Shown one piece after another: positions 39,975-50,993 of a stretch of 64,000 nucleotides of DNA (the stretch's first letter is position 1; each line of letters begins with the position of its first letter). The DNA is from Rhynchonema sp. JSB1_4 (lineage: Eukaryota > Nematoda > Chromadorea > Monhysterida > Xyalidae). Where the stretch lies: contig JASAMV010006792.1 of assembly GCA_030248065.1 (NCBI GenBank), forward strand, positions 20,827 to 84,826, in the 5' to 3' direction. The translations under genes and the position numbers were made by a program. The notes under the pieces are model-generated. The model did not search any database, was not told where the DNA came from, and was given only the letters and a program-made list of their open reading frames with translations.

Positions 39975-42900
39975 TCATTTCTCAAGCCTAAATGTGACAT
40001 GAAAACAGCGCACGTTGGTGAAAAACGTGGTTCCACGCGCATGGGCGCAATCAGCGCGCACGCCCTTGGGAAATGCGCTATGAGAGGTCAATCCTTGCAG
40101 AAACCAAACGTCGTCTTTTGAGCACACCACCGGTCCGCCGGAGTCACCCTGGGTAGAATATAGAAATTAGACATTTTGACGGCGTCGTTCGCTGGGGATG
40201 ATCCTGGATTTAATGTGACGCCAATCTCTATATACTTCCTCTGCGCAGACTGAGTAAAGGTGGCGCACAGGTGCCACGGTTTTTATAGTGCCCTAAACCC
40301 CGCCCGAATAGAGCCCTTGTAGTTTCCGAGACCCCCTCCTGCCAATTCATAGTTGGAACTGGCTTGCCAACCCTAGCGAGACCATAACTTCAAAGACTAA
40401 ACTGACATTACATTTCGTGTGTTGTACAGGTACCTACGCTCCAGTTAAGATATTTCTCCGCATTCGGGCTCATTTTTTCTCTATTTCTCTTGCCCTATTT
40501 CTACACAGTACAAAAGTGATATATTTTTACAACTTCACTTTTATTTGGCTGGAATATGATCCCGATTAGAATGCCGGGTCGTGTCGTGATCGCGATAAGG
40601 CTTTCAATAATGGGGATCATCGGAAGTTCGTGTCGGGTTCATTCCTGTTCAAGCGCTGCTGCCCAGAGAACCAACCCGACAAACGTCCGCCAACGGCTGG
40701 CCATGTCGAACCGAGCAGAACTTGCTGTTGCGCAGCGCGTCTTGCAACGGTCGGGACGCATTCGGATAGCCGAGTTTGAGGCCGGACTTCGAATTCGCCA
40801 ATGCCGCAAAACAATGCTCGGTGTCGGCTACCGTCAGCATCGCTTGCTTCAGTGGGCCGTGGTAGGCTGCTGTAAAAGGTTCGTTTCAAGTGTCGTTCGT
40901 CGTATAGAACTTTTTATGTCTGTCAGGTGCAATTTTCTGTCGACATTTTTATTTATCTAACCGATTTCCCTGCGGCTTGCAGCGGTAGAATTGATACATG
41001 GAAAGTATTTTGGTTATTTTAGTTCATAATTCGAACCAAGTCCCCCTCCCCCCTCCCGAGCCGACGAACGGTAGCGAGTTGGTTCGAAAGAACGTTCTTT
41101 ATATGTCCATCTCTCAAGACACCGAAGACTACAGTATTTCCTAAGCCCCTCTCAGTGCATGGCTGAAAAAATAGAAGCCCCCGCCCCCTGGGCGTCACAC
41201 TCATATTTCATTGCCAATCAGTGGTTAATAAAAAAATATTTTATTCAAACCCCATTTTTTTTAAAAAAAATTTTTTTAATTTAAAAAAAATTTTTATTCC
41301 AGCCAAAATCTGCCCAACACGATAAAAAAATGAGCACTCCAGCACAAAATAGGGGTATTTTTGTTACATAATGTGTTCTAAGTGCATACAAAGCACAAGC
41401 GATACGAAAACCATGCTATCCAATGGTCGATAAGTACCAACCATAGTCAGGTACACACCCGTACCGTTCCCCAGGTGGGCTTTCTGATATTCGGGATGGG
41501 AATTTTGGGTGAAATTATGACGTCTAGGTACGCGACCAATGCAAATAAGCTGCACATAGTGTGAAATTAGAGTGGATACAAAATAGAATCACTCCTTTCG
41601 GGTCTGGGGCATGGATAAATAAATGCCCACCCATTCACATGTACGTGTGTAGTCATATGAGAGGCCCTGCGAGTGTGTGCACTATGTCCAGATGCCACAA
41701 AACAACGATTACGGCACCCAATACACCCATGGTAGGGTTAGGCGATGTCAACAGTAGCAATTTTTATGCAAAAAAATAGCACTTTTAGAGCAAAAAATGG
41801 AGAAATTTCCGAATTTTGAAATAATAAAAAAAAATTTTTTAACTTTCTGGAGGAATTTTTTTTAATAAAAATTAAAAAAAAAAAAACACTGTTGCCAACG
41901 CTCGTTTTTAGCAATATGTTCACTGATTGTAATTTTAGTTTGTTTTAGAACATTTCTTACTTGGTCAACAAAACACTTTTTCCTGCATTATTTTTCAGAT
42001 TTTAGCCTGCTTGTCATTCTAAATAACGAGGTTTTCAATCTCACACAAGAAATAGATGCCCCGGTCGCAATAGAAGCCCCCTCTAATAAAAGCACCCTCA
42101 GAACCACGGTTGAAAAAATAGAAGCCCAGAGCTTCTACTGGAGGAAATACGTTAATCCGGTAACCCGACAATTTTCAAAATGTCGCAAAATATGAAAATG
42201 CGGCGCAAACAACCACCAACATTGATTCTCGGTCATTCCCCAGCCAGTGGTGAAACAGTGCGCGCCGATGGGCAGCTCGGCGGGCAGGCAAACGGGTTGA
42301 ACGTGTGCGTTGAATTGGATCGCATCATCGAACACGAGAACTGCAACCTTGAACTGGCACATATACTTAAACAGGTGGAAACAATTTGTGTCAACGAAAT
42401 CAAACTTGGTGATCGGCCCGGTCTTGGGCCTTGATGAGGCGACTAGTTTCGACCAGCGTAAAGGTTGTGACCAGATCCGAAATAACAACTTTTAGCCTGG
42501 TCGAAATTTGTGGCATCAGCAACCCTCGGAATATCTTCAATGCAACAAAAATTCACGTGATCAGGGCATCACCGACTTATCACCAGGCTCGATTTCGCCC
42601 TGTATATGTTTCAAGGCACAGCTTTGTGAGTCAAACCAGGAGATGGCTTTGGTCGATGCCTTGCCTTGTGCCTGGTTTGAGAGATTGCGTATCAAATACT
42701 TTTACAAATACTTTTTCGTCCACTGAAAGCTACATACAGTATGTAGACCATTCTCGCACTCCTGGGCTTATTACGACCCCCAAGTGGTCGGCCAAACATA
42801 GTGGCATAGGATTGTTACTTACAATGCGTCCCACCATAAGGATAAACCACCCCCAACAACAGCAGCAACAACGTACGTGCGATGTCGCCAATCATGTGTA

Positions 42901-44250
42901 TGGTGTTGAAGTCTTCACTGATAATGATCTTTGATGGATGGTACACGGTGGCGTTGTAATTGTCCGGATTACGTCGGCCTTCGGCACTGACGCGTGCCGA
43001 ATCGTGCATGCCTACGAACACGTCGATCAATTGCGGCACCAACGATTCATTCAGATAGAACTGCCACTCGGTACTGGAACAGAAACCACGCTGGCATGGC
43101 GTAGGAAGATTGCGATTCCGCTTCCCCTTCAGTATCACTACATCGGCATGCAATGCGGAAACATGGACCAATATTCCTCGCGCCCATTCTGGGCTGCTTT
43201 GGTCCGGCTGCGTGTTGACCAGCCAGCGTTGACATTTACGCTGACGACCAAACAATTGCCTCTCGGGGCTAATAGTTTTGTTGTCAATTCATGTCGTCAC
43301 TAATAAAGTCGTCGAAGAAGCAATAATACAAGAGAACCAAATGAACGCGAAAACAATACATGTGATTTGACGACAAAATGTGATGACATGATTTGACACG
43401 ACACTACTGTCAGCCCCGCTCGATCCACCCCTATCGCAACACTTACACACAATGAGCAGCAGTGATCACGTGACGCGCGTCAATAACCGATCCGCCGCAA
43501 CGACACAACTGATCATGTACGTCAGGCACAAAGCGTCGTCTTTGCACCAAGCACACTTGCCACGGCCAGCTGTGCGCGATCGCTGGTTGGCCGTCTGCAC
43601 ACAAGAGCGAATATTGTGCATAAATTAGGTTTTTGGGAGACATTTGCCTTAATTTTTGCCGACAAGTTCAGTGACACCAAGCCAGGTCGTGGCAGTGCAC
43701 CAGACATCATTCTGACCACAAAAGAGAATTTTTATTCCGCTATGATTACATGAGTGAATGCAATGCTACTCTGGGCTATTTGCATCCTTGTTGTGTTTTG
43801 TCTCTAATCGTGACGTTGAGCAACTCTTTTTTACTTACATTCATGAACTGGCCTTTGCACTGTATCTTCTGACACTTTTACCTCACCGTGAAACTTCGAA
43901 TGTTCACGTTTTGGGAGACACCTTGGATTTAGCTTTAGTCAAGGAAAACTTTGGTGAGCCCGACTAATGTGCGGAAACGCACATACGCCCATACGCACGA
44001 GGTAGGATGGTGATCTGGCCTATTACGACAGTACACCCTGCTCAAGTACTGATAGACAAATCTATAATTAGCCATATTCATAGAGTGTCTGGCGACCAAC
44101 ACTAACTATGTATCAACGGAACAGTAGGTGACTCTGGTTCATCGTCGCGCGGATAATCCACCTGATTCACGTAGTCTTGATCTTCCAGCATCGACACATC
44201 TGGTGGGATTCGTGGCACGCCGCACGTGGACTTTCGCTGATTCTTGCCAT
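39975..44250 (-). CDS. Trypsin-like serine protease (S1/chymotrypsin fold), triad intact
   Basis: A secreted-type endopeptidase cleaving after Lys/Arg (inferred). Exons (- strand): about 44250-44123, 43594-43447, 43073-42877, 42340-42221, 40869-40676, 40148-39975. The first carries CGVPRIPPD, the Cys-containing propeptide region. Next, AHSWPWQVCLV and GGSVIDARHVITAAHCV carry catalytic His. DIALLVFDDAIQF, formed across the 42877/42340 junction, carries catalytic Asp, followed by VQPVCLP and CFTTGWGMTE. Then ADTEHCFAAL, and DVCR|GDSGGPVVC with catalytic Ser; Asp six residues before it fits trypsin specificity. Joins from 43447 onward agree in phase. The link between the first two exons does not, and no RIVGG activation site or signal peptide was found, so one or more 5' exons are missing. 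The last exon may splice onward after FFTN. Confidence 0.9.
41225..41300. repeat. A/T homopolymer block in protease intron
   Basis: Alternating runs of T and A, like the ends of the CAGGGTTGG elements but without their termini. Probably a remnant. A second such block is at 41820-41885. Confidence 0.5.
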
Positions 44251-44469
44251 CTGCAAGAGAATACGTGGTGTAAGAGACACCATTATAGTCGTTACTGGTG
44301 TAAGAGACACCATTATAGTCGTTACGCTTGCTGGGTTTATTACATTAAGGTCATACTCCAACTGGAGGAAAAACCTTTGTCACGCACTTTTTGAATCGTC
44401 CCCCTGTTGCGGTCCTTCCCCACCGAAGGTTGAAAGCTGGCGAGCCAGGATCCAATCACGATAGAAGAG

Positions 44470-44495
44470 GATCTGTGTGTGTGTGTGTGTGTGTG
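44470..44495. repeat. (GT)n microsatellite just outside the palindrome
   Basis: About ten GT dinucleotides, followed by a C run, immediately left of the 4.8-kb palindrome. The right flank has no matching tract. Confidence 0.85.
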
Positions 44496-44789
44496 TTGCC
44501 CCCCCAAACCACGTAATGCTAAGCGACATATGGTTCATTCCCTATAGTGCGCTTTCTGAAAATTTTGATCGTGCGCTATTTCAACAATACTCAACCGAAT
44601 GAGCTCAAACTTGCACACAATGTATATACCGTGCCCCAAAATGGCCACACAAAATTTCATCCCGCTGCGTGCCCACACGCGCAATCGCGGGCAAGATACA
44701 GTTGTCATTTTTGTAAAAACGTTCTTTCCCTTTTTTTTTCCACAAAAGAGTAGTCAGGGCCCAGACGTTACTGAACACCAGAAATGTTA

Positions 44790-45065
44790 ATATCGCATAT
44801 AGGGTTTTCGCACACGAGAAACACGATGGTGCTATCGCCGACTTCGTAACTCCACGACTGAGACCGGTTCCAGACCATGACCACGACTTTTTGTATGTAA
44901 AGTGTGCTTCCCGAAGTAAAATTTCGCCGAAAAGTTGGGTTACCAGAACTATTAAAGTTGTTTATGTGGTTTTCGTACTCGAGAAACACGGTGGTGCTAT
45001 CGCCGAGTTCGTAACTTTTAGTATGAACGGTTCCAGACCATGACTTTTTGTACAGAATGTGTGGT
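44790..45065 (-). repeat. Duplicated about 130-bp segment within each palindrome arm
   Basis: CGAGAAACAC(G)..TGGTGCTATCGCC and TTCCAGACCATGAC occur twice in tandem. The 102-codon open frame over them (mirrored at 48760-49068) therefore repeats the motif GDSTxVFLxxEN. It has no recognised domain and is not called as a gene. Confidence 0.6.
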
Positions 45066-45269
45066 TCTAAAGCCAAAATCAGCGGTTATATGTGTTTTTA
45101 ATTTTTGTTACGTCAAAAATATATTAATTCCAATACGTTAAATGTTTTTCAGCTCAAAAAGAGCCATAATGGACGCTCAGACACACACAATAATGCATTA
45201 GTGCACGCTACGTAGTTGCCTGATTCATAAAGCGCACAATGTATTAAACACAACACACAGCCAGCCAGC

Positions 45270-45325
45270 CAGACACACACACACAGGCAGGCAGGCAGCC
45301 AACACACACACACAGGCAGCAAGCA
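45270..45325. repeat. GCCA / CACA / GGCA microsatellite, left arm
   Basis: Short runs of CCAG, CA and GGCA in two rounds. The equivalent in the right arm (48515-48575) has the two CA blocks in different lengths or order, one of the few places where the arms differ. Confidence 0.8.
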
Positions 45326-45384
45326 CAACAGGCAATGCAGCAATGCACGCGTAGTTACATATGTAGTAAAGATTGTGAAGGAGA

Positions 45385-45460
45385 TTGGCGAAGCGATGTC
45401 CGAGCGGTATAACGCGCAGCATTGAAGATGAAAGGCCGCGGGTTCAAACATTCACGCGCG
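45385..45460 (+). repeat. tRNA-like segment (possible SINE head), left arm
   Basis: GATGTCCGAGCGGTATAACG resembles a Leu/Ser-type A box and D arm. GCGGGTTCAAACATTC resembles a T arm/B box about 45 bases on, close to tRNA spacing. A clean anticodon stem and acceptor stem do not form, so this is a decayed tRNA or a tRNA-derived SINE rather than a working gene. The mirror copy is at about 48375-48450 (-). Confidence 0.35.
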
Positions 45461-46334
45461 CAGCCAACTTTGTTGTATTTTTATTAACTTTTAATGAATT
45501 CTGCGTAACATTTTTTCAGTTTTTTCGTGTTTTTATTTGAGATTAATTATTAAGCACAGGTGCGGTTCGCAGTTTATGCGCTGTGATGTCATTCATGATA
45601 AAATACCGACAAGATTTCAACTTCTTAATTAAAATAGCTGTTGCTCTCTAACATTCGAAGCTTTTTCCGCATTTATAATTTGACTTTCGTGGGAAAGTTA
45701 AATAGTAGTTTTTACGTAACATTGAATCCAAGATCAGATGCGGCGGCCAACACCAAAGCAATCTGGAGACTGATGTTTGACACTTATTTCATTGCTGAAG
45801 CTGAAGGGACAGGTTGCATGGAAGTTCATTGCACAGCTTTGCTTGGTACTAAACCAACAAGTGCCATTCTCTGAGACGATGCGCAATCAGTGCGCTATAA
45901 TTGATGGTACCTAGGGTGTCAAATACATACCTGGCGGTAAATTAAAAAAAATAAATAACTTGACAAGTTACCATGTTCCTCAAAAACATAGACATGCTCG
46001 TGGGGCACTGCGTTAGTTTTGTTTCAGTGGTGGGTGAAGACGCAGACACAAGCGTGTCTCCATTGTTAGAACCCCATAGTGAAATCGAAACACAAAATTG
46101 GCCTTATGTCACGATAACCACCGATTCATATATCCTGCCAAAAAGTACAGCATCCTTAAACTAACCCCCACACCTCATTGCGCTCATGTGCGTTGATTAC
46201 TTGAGAAAAGTCTGACGGTCGACATTTTCTTAGTTAGAACCATTGCTTGCCGGAACTGAAAACTTTCTGTGCCTGATTTATCCGGGTTCTCTGTTTGACG
46301 CTTGCGCGATATAAAAGAACGACACAAGAAAGAA

Positions 46335-46870
46335 AAATGCCCCAAGGGGCATAAAAGAAATATGGTTCCCTGGCTGACTGGCATAAAAGAACGATACTAG
46401 CTTGCACCACTTTGCTGATGTTTCATTAGGCACTGGAATAAACGTAAGTGTGTTCTGAGCTGTTTGATACCGAACAGTAGACATTGAACCATATTCCCGG
46501 CGCGAACTCTTTTGAACCAACACCCAGCCGATATCGAAACTTTCGTGCAAACCCAGGCAACTGTTTCTTCTTTTCAACCTCACGACGGTAACTGTGCAGT
46601 CTTCGGTTGCGCACGATGGTTTAACAAAGAGAGGAGTAAAGAGAATATTGCAATCTTTCAATATCTCCGTGCCCTGTGTCTCTGGTGGCAAGACAGCACG
46701 CGCCGGGAATATGGTTCAATGTCTACTGTTCGGTATCAAACAGCTCAGAACACACTTACGTTTATTCCAGTGCCTAATGAAACATCAGCAAAGTGGTGCA
46801 AGCTAGTATCGTTCTTTTATGCCAGTCAGCCAGGGAACCATATTTCTTTTATGCCCCTTGGGGCATTTTT
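46335..46870. mobile_element. 535-bp inner inverted-repeat element, left copy
   Basis: Ends are about 170-bp inverted repeats running from AATGCCCCAAGGGGCATAAA to CCATATTCCCGGCGCG. They enclose about 190 bp of unique core. The second copy lies inverted at 46967-47503, so the palindrome centre holds four copies of the 170-bp end sequence. No transposase is encoded. Confidence 0.8.
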
Positions 46871-46966
46871 CTTTCTTGTTATTTTTTATACTCATTTCTA
46901 TACCATATCAAAATTTTTTCTATATATTCTTTTTATTTTACTTTCATTTTTTATTTAATAATAAAA

Positions 46967-47503
46967 AATGCCCCAAGGGGCATAAAAGAAATATGGTTCC
47001 CTGGCTGACTGGCATAAAAGAACGATAACTAGCTTGCACCACTTTGCTGATGTTTCATTAGGCACTGGAATAAACGTAAGTGTGTTCTGAGCTGTTTGAT
47101 ACCGAACAGTAGACATTGAACCATATTCCCGGCGCGTGCTGTCTTGCCACCAGAGACACAGGGCACGGAGATATTGAAAGATTGCAATATTCTCTTTACT
47201 CCTCTCTTTGTTAAACCATCGTGCGCAACCGAAGACTGCACAGTTACCGTCGTGAGGTTGAAAAGAAGAAACAGTTGCCTGGGTTTGCACGAAAGTTTCG
47301 ATATCGGCTGGGTGTTGGTTCAAAAGAGTTCGCGCCGGGAATATGGTTCAATGTCTACTGTTCGGTATCAAACAGCTCAGAACACACTTACGTTTATTCC
47401 AGTGCCTAATGAAACATCAGCAAAGTGGTGCAAGCTAGTATCGTTCTTTTATGCCAGTCAGCCAGGGAACCATATTTCTTTTATGCCCCTTGGGGCATTT
47501 TTC
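46967..47503. mobile_element. 535-bp inner inverted-repeat element, right copy
   Basis: Mirror of 46335-46870, with one extra A (GATAACTAG versus GATACTAG near 47025). The two copies are separated only by the AT-rich loop 46871-46966. Confidence 0.8.
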
Positions 47504-48374
47504 TTTCTTGTGTCGTTCTTTTATATCGCGCAAGCGTCAAACAGAGAACCCGGATAAATCAGGCACAGAAAGTTTTCAGTTCCGGCAAGCAATGGTTCTA
47601 ACTAAGAAAATGTCGACCGTCAGACTTTTCTCAAGTAATCAACGCACATGAGCGCAATGAGGTGTGGGGGTTAGTTTAAGGATGCTGTACTTTTTGGCAG
47701 GATATATGAATCGGTGGTTATCGTGACATAAGGCCAATTTTGTGTTTCGATTTCACTATGGGGTTCTAACAATGGAGACACGCTTGTGTCTGCGTCTTCA
47801 CCCACCACTGAAACAAAACTAACGCAGTGCCCCACGAGCATGTCTATGTTTTTGAGGAACATGGTAACTTGTCAAGTTATTTATTTTTTTTAATTTACCG
47901 CCAGGTATGTATTTGACACCCTAGGTACCATCAATTATAGCGCACTGATTGCGCATCGTCTCAGAGAATGGCACTTGTTGGTTTAGTACCAAGCAAAGCT
48001 GTGCAATGAACTTCCATGCAACCTGTCCCTTCAGCTTCAGCAATGAAATAAGTGTCAAACATCAGTCTCCAGATTGCTTTGGTGTTGGCCGCCGCATCTG
48101 ATCTTGGATTCAATGTTACGTAAAAACTACTATTTAACTTTCCCACGAAAGTCAAATTATAAATGCGGAAAAAGCTTCGAATGTTAGAGAGCAACAGCTA
48201 TTTTAATTAAGAAGTTGAAATCTTGTCGGTATTTTATCATGAATGACATCACAGCGCATAAACTGCGAACCGCACCTGTGCTTAATAATTAATCTCAAAT
48301 AAAAACACGAAAAAACTGAAAAAATGTTACGCAGAATTCATTAAAAGTTAATAAAAATACAACAAAGTTGGCTG

Positions 48375-48450
48375 CGCGCGTGAATGTTTGAACCCGCGGC
48401 CTTTCATCTTCAATGCTGCGCGTTATACCGCTCGGACATCGCTTCGCCAA
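48375..48450 (-). repeat. tRNA-like segment (possible SINE head), right arm
   Basis: Reverse-complement twin of 45385-45460, identical over the A-box- and B-box-like parts. Confidence 0.35.
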
Positions 48451-49582
48451 TCTCCTTCACAATCTTTACTACATATGTAACTACGCGTGCATTGCTGCAT
48501 TGCCTGTTGTGCTTGCTGCCTGTGTGTGTGTGTGCTGGCTGCCTGCCTGCCTGTGTGTGTGTGCTGGCTGGCTGGCTGTGTGTTGTGTTTAATACATTGT
48601 GCGCTTTATGAATCAGGCAACTACGTAGCGTGCACTAATGCATTATTGTGTGTGTCTGAGCGTCCATTATGGCTCTTTTTGAGCTGAAAAACATTTAACG
48701 TATTGGAATTAATATATTTTTGACGTAACAAAAATTAAAAACACATATAACCGCTGATTTTGGCTTTAGAACCACACATTCTGTACAAAAAGTCATGGTC
48801 TGGAACCGTTCATACTAAAAGTTACGAACTCGGCGATAGCACCACCGTGTTTCTCGAGTACGAAAACCACATAAACAACTTTAATAGTTCTGGTAACCCA
48901 ACTTTTCGGCGAAATTTTACTTCGGGAAGCACACTTTACATACAAAAAGTCGTGGTCATGGTCTGGAACCGGTCTCAGTCGTGGAGTTACGAAGTCGGCG
49001 ATAGCACCATCGTGTTTCTCGTGTGCGAAAACCCTATATGCGATATTAACATTTCTGGTGTTCAGTAACGTCTGGGCCCTGACTACTCTTTTGTGGAAAA
49101 AAAAAAGGGAAAGAACGTTTTTACAAAAATGACAACTGTATCTTGCCCGCGATTGCGCGTGTGGGCACGCAGCGGGATGAAATTTTGTGTGGCCATTTTG
49201 GGGCACGGTATATACATTGTGTGCAAGTTTGAGCTCATTCGGTTGAGTATTGTTGAAATAGCGCACGATCAAAATTTTCAGAAAGCGCACTATAGGGAAT
49301 GAACCATATGTCGCTTAGCATTACCATGCTAGCTCCGATAACGACTATTGAGATTCTCTTCACCATCAACTCTCTCTACTTCCCTGAGCACACGACAAAG
49401 TTTCGAAGATGTAGTTGTGGTAGAGTTTTTTACAGTTCTTTCCCTCTTCCTTTTTGCTCTTTTAGCCCCCCCGACACTCTGCAGTCAGTTTTCCCACAAC
49501 TGATTTTTCTTCTTTAATTTTTTCCCTCAAAAAGAAAGGCTTTTTAAAGAATTTTAATATTTTTTTTTTTTTTTTTTCTAAC

Positions 49583-50228
49583 GAGCAATGTCGTTCAAAT
49601 CCACTTGTCCCCACACATTCTTCGGGTGCTCAGGAGGTATACTTTTTCTGTCGATGTATTCAAGCACATGACCTTGGTGCATGATCATTTTTATCGGATG
49701 GTATACTTGAGCGGAGGAGAGATTTTTGCGCTCCTCCAGTCCGACGTACACGGACACGTACTTTGGCACACGCTCTTGTTTGAGGTACAGCCACCAGACC
49801 TGCCTGAAATTCACGCTGTTATACCCTTAATTGATCCTGGCGCTTCGACGGTGGGCGTGGAAATATTGAATCGCATCTTGGCTTGATAGTTATAGGTGAT
49901 AAGTGTTGCCCTATTTTTCATCATAAGTGCTTCGCACAAAAAATCGACTGCATCGAGAAACATTAACGTTGTCGGCAATGTTTAGCTTTTCAGAGCCCGC
50001 AAAGTCACAGCTACAGTTACGATTGTGGTTTTCAATTTCACGCGGTATAATATAGCGTGCCACCAAACCAGCGCGCACTGCTCAAACTCACTAACAAGCA
50101 CTTGGCTCCGGTGATCACGTGATGTCGGTCGATGATCGCTCCGCCACACACACACTCAGCTTTGCCATCAACGAACTGATCGTGTATGATGATAAGCACA
50201 TGCCATGGCCAGCTGTGCGGGATTGCAT
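49583..50228 (-). pseudogene. Partial S1 protease paralogue with His-to-Lys catalytic change
   Basis: Two exons, 50228-50096 and 49803-49583, correspond in order and intron phase to the His and Asp exons of the protease at 39975-44250. The first reads IPHSWPWHVLII, VCGGAIIDRHHVITGAKC. The family motif TAAHC has become TGAKC, so catalytic His is Lys. The second reads YVSVYVGLEERKN and ends DLNDIA at a GTTAGA donor, keeping the Asp context. Both exons are open and splice sites look intact. No exon with GDSGGP, nor the VQPVCLP exon, is found downstream; the 4.8-kb palindrome begins about 260 bp away. It is either a truncated pseudogene, an inactive homologue whose other exons were lost, or alternative exons of the neighbouring gene. 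Confidence 0.75.
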
Positions 50229-50272
50229 CTGCGTGGAAGTACGGAAATGTTCATGTCACAAGCACTCACCAC

Positions 50273-50985
50273 CAGGGTTGTTTCAAAAAAAGTGGTCAAT
50301 TAAAAAATTTTTTTTTTAAAAAAAAAATTTTTTTTTTGAAACTCAGATTTTGCTTTTTTTTAATAAAAAAAAAGTTGCCCAAAATGGGCTGAAATGTCCA
50401 AAAATGGCCTTTTTCGAGGCAAAAAATTGGCACTTTTTTTCTGTGGACGAGACAATTTTTCCAAAATCGCGCCTGCGGCGCCCTGTATTGTCCCCAAATC
50501 CGTACAGGGATCCGCGGGGCTGGTCTTTTATAGTGATGTGGCACCGATAATGTACTACTACATGCTACTACACATGTATATATGCAGGTCTGGTGCAAAA
50601 CCGGGCGCGCAAAGTCGATCTGACGCGCAAGATTTGGGCTGTAATCGATATTTTTATGGTCGTATATCAGATATACGGCATTAGATGCATTAAAATACGT
50701 TGTACGGCATGCTACAATACATCAGAGTAACATCGTTAGTGAACATCAACCTCAGACTGGTCGGAGACCATGGAATCTGCACAATACTACCGGGTGTCAC
50801 CACACAAGTCCGGTCTGAGGCGAAAATTTTTCAATTTTTGAAAAATATGTTGTATCGATTTCACTTATCCTGAAACGTCGTTTGCAACACTTTTTCTAAT
50901 AAAAAAATTTTTCGTCAAAAAAAAATCAAAAAAATTTTTTTTTCAAAAAAAAGCTCGTTAATAAAAAAATTTTTTTTCAACCCTG
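50273..50985. mobile_element. hAT-like MITE, CAGGGTTG subfamily, 8-bp target duplication (copy E)
   Basis: Begins CAGGGTTGTTTCAAAAAAAG and ends TTTTTTTCAACCCTG, flanked exactly by CTCACCAC at 50265-50272 and 50986-50993. It lies just 5' of the protease paralogue. The interior differs from copies A-D, making a third subfamily sharing only the termini. Confidence 0.92.
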
Positions 50986-50993
50986 CTCACCAC

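Larger units (their letters stand above)
44514..49323. repeat. Large near-perfect palindrome, two arms of about 2.36 kb
   Basis: The left arm starts GTAATGCTAAGCGACATATG and the right arm ends with its exact complement. Matching points always sum to about 93,836, so symmetry holds over the whole length. Arms are about 44514-46870 and 46967-49323, with an AT-rich loop of about 96 bp. Differences seen are limited to microsatellite and homopolymer lengths (45270-45320 versus 48515-48575, A-run at 49100) and single-base indels. No clear target duplication is seen at the ends (AAACCAC left, CATGCTAG right). The ORFs in the arms are mirror pairs without recognisable domains. Confidence 0.95.

Noticed and set aside
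42431..43303. Plus-strand open frames of 167 and 121 codons
   Set aside because: They lie opposite the protease exons and introns; the minus strand carries the recognisable S1 motifs.
46278..46958. 137- and 148-codon open frames in the palindrome centre
   Set aside because: Each occurs in mirror copies and arises from inverted-repeat sequence; no homology and no splice context.
44514..49323. Virus- or Maverick-like element with long terminal repeats
   Set aside because: No polymerase, integrase or capsid-like frame exists in either arm or loop.
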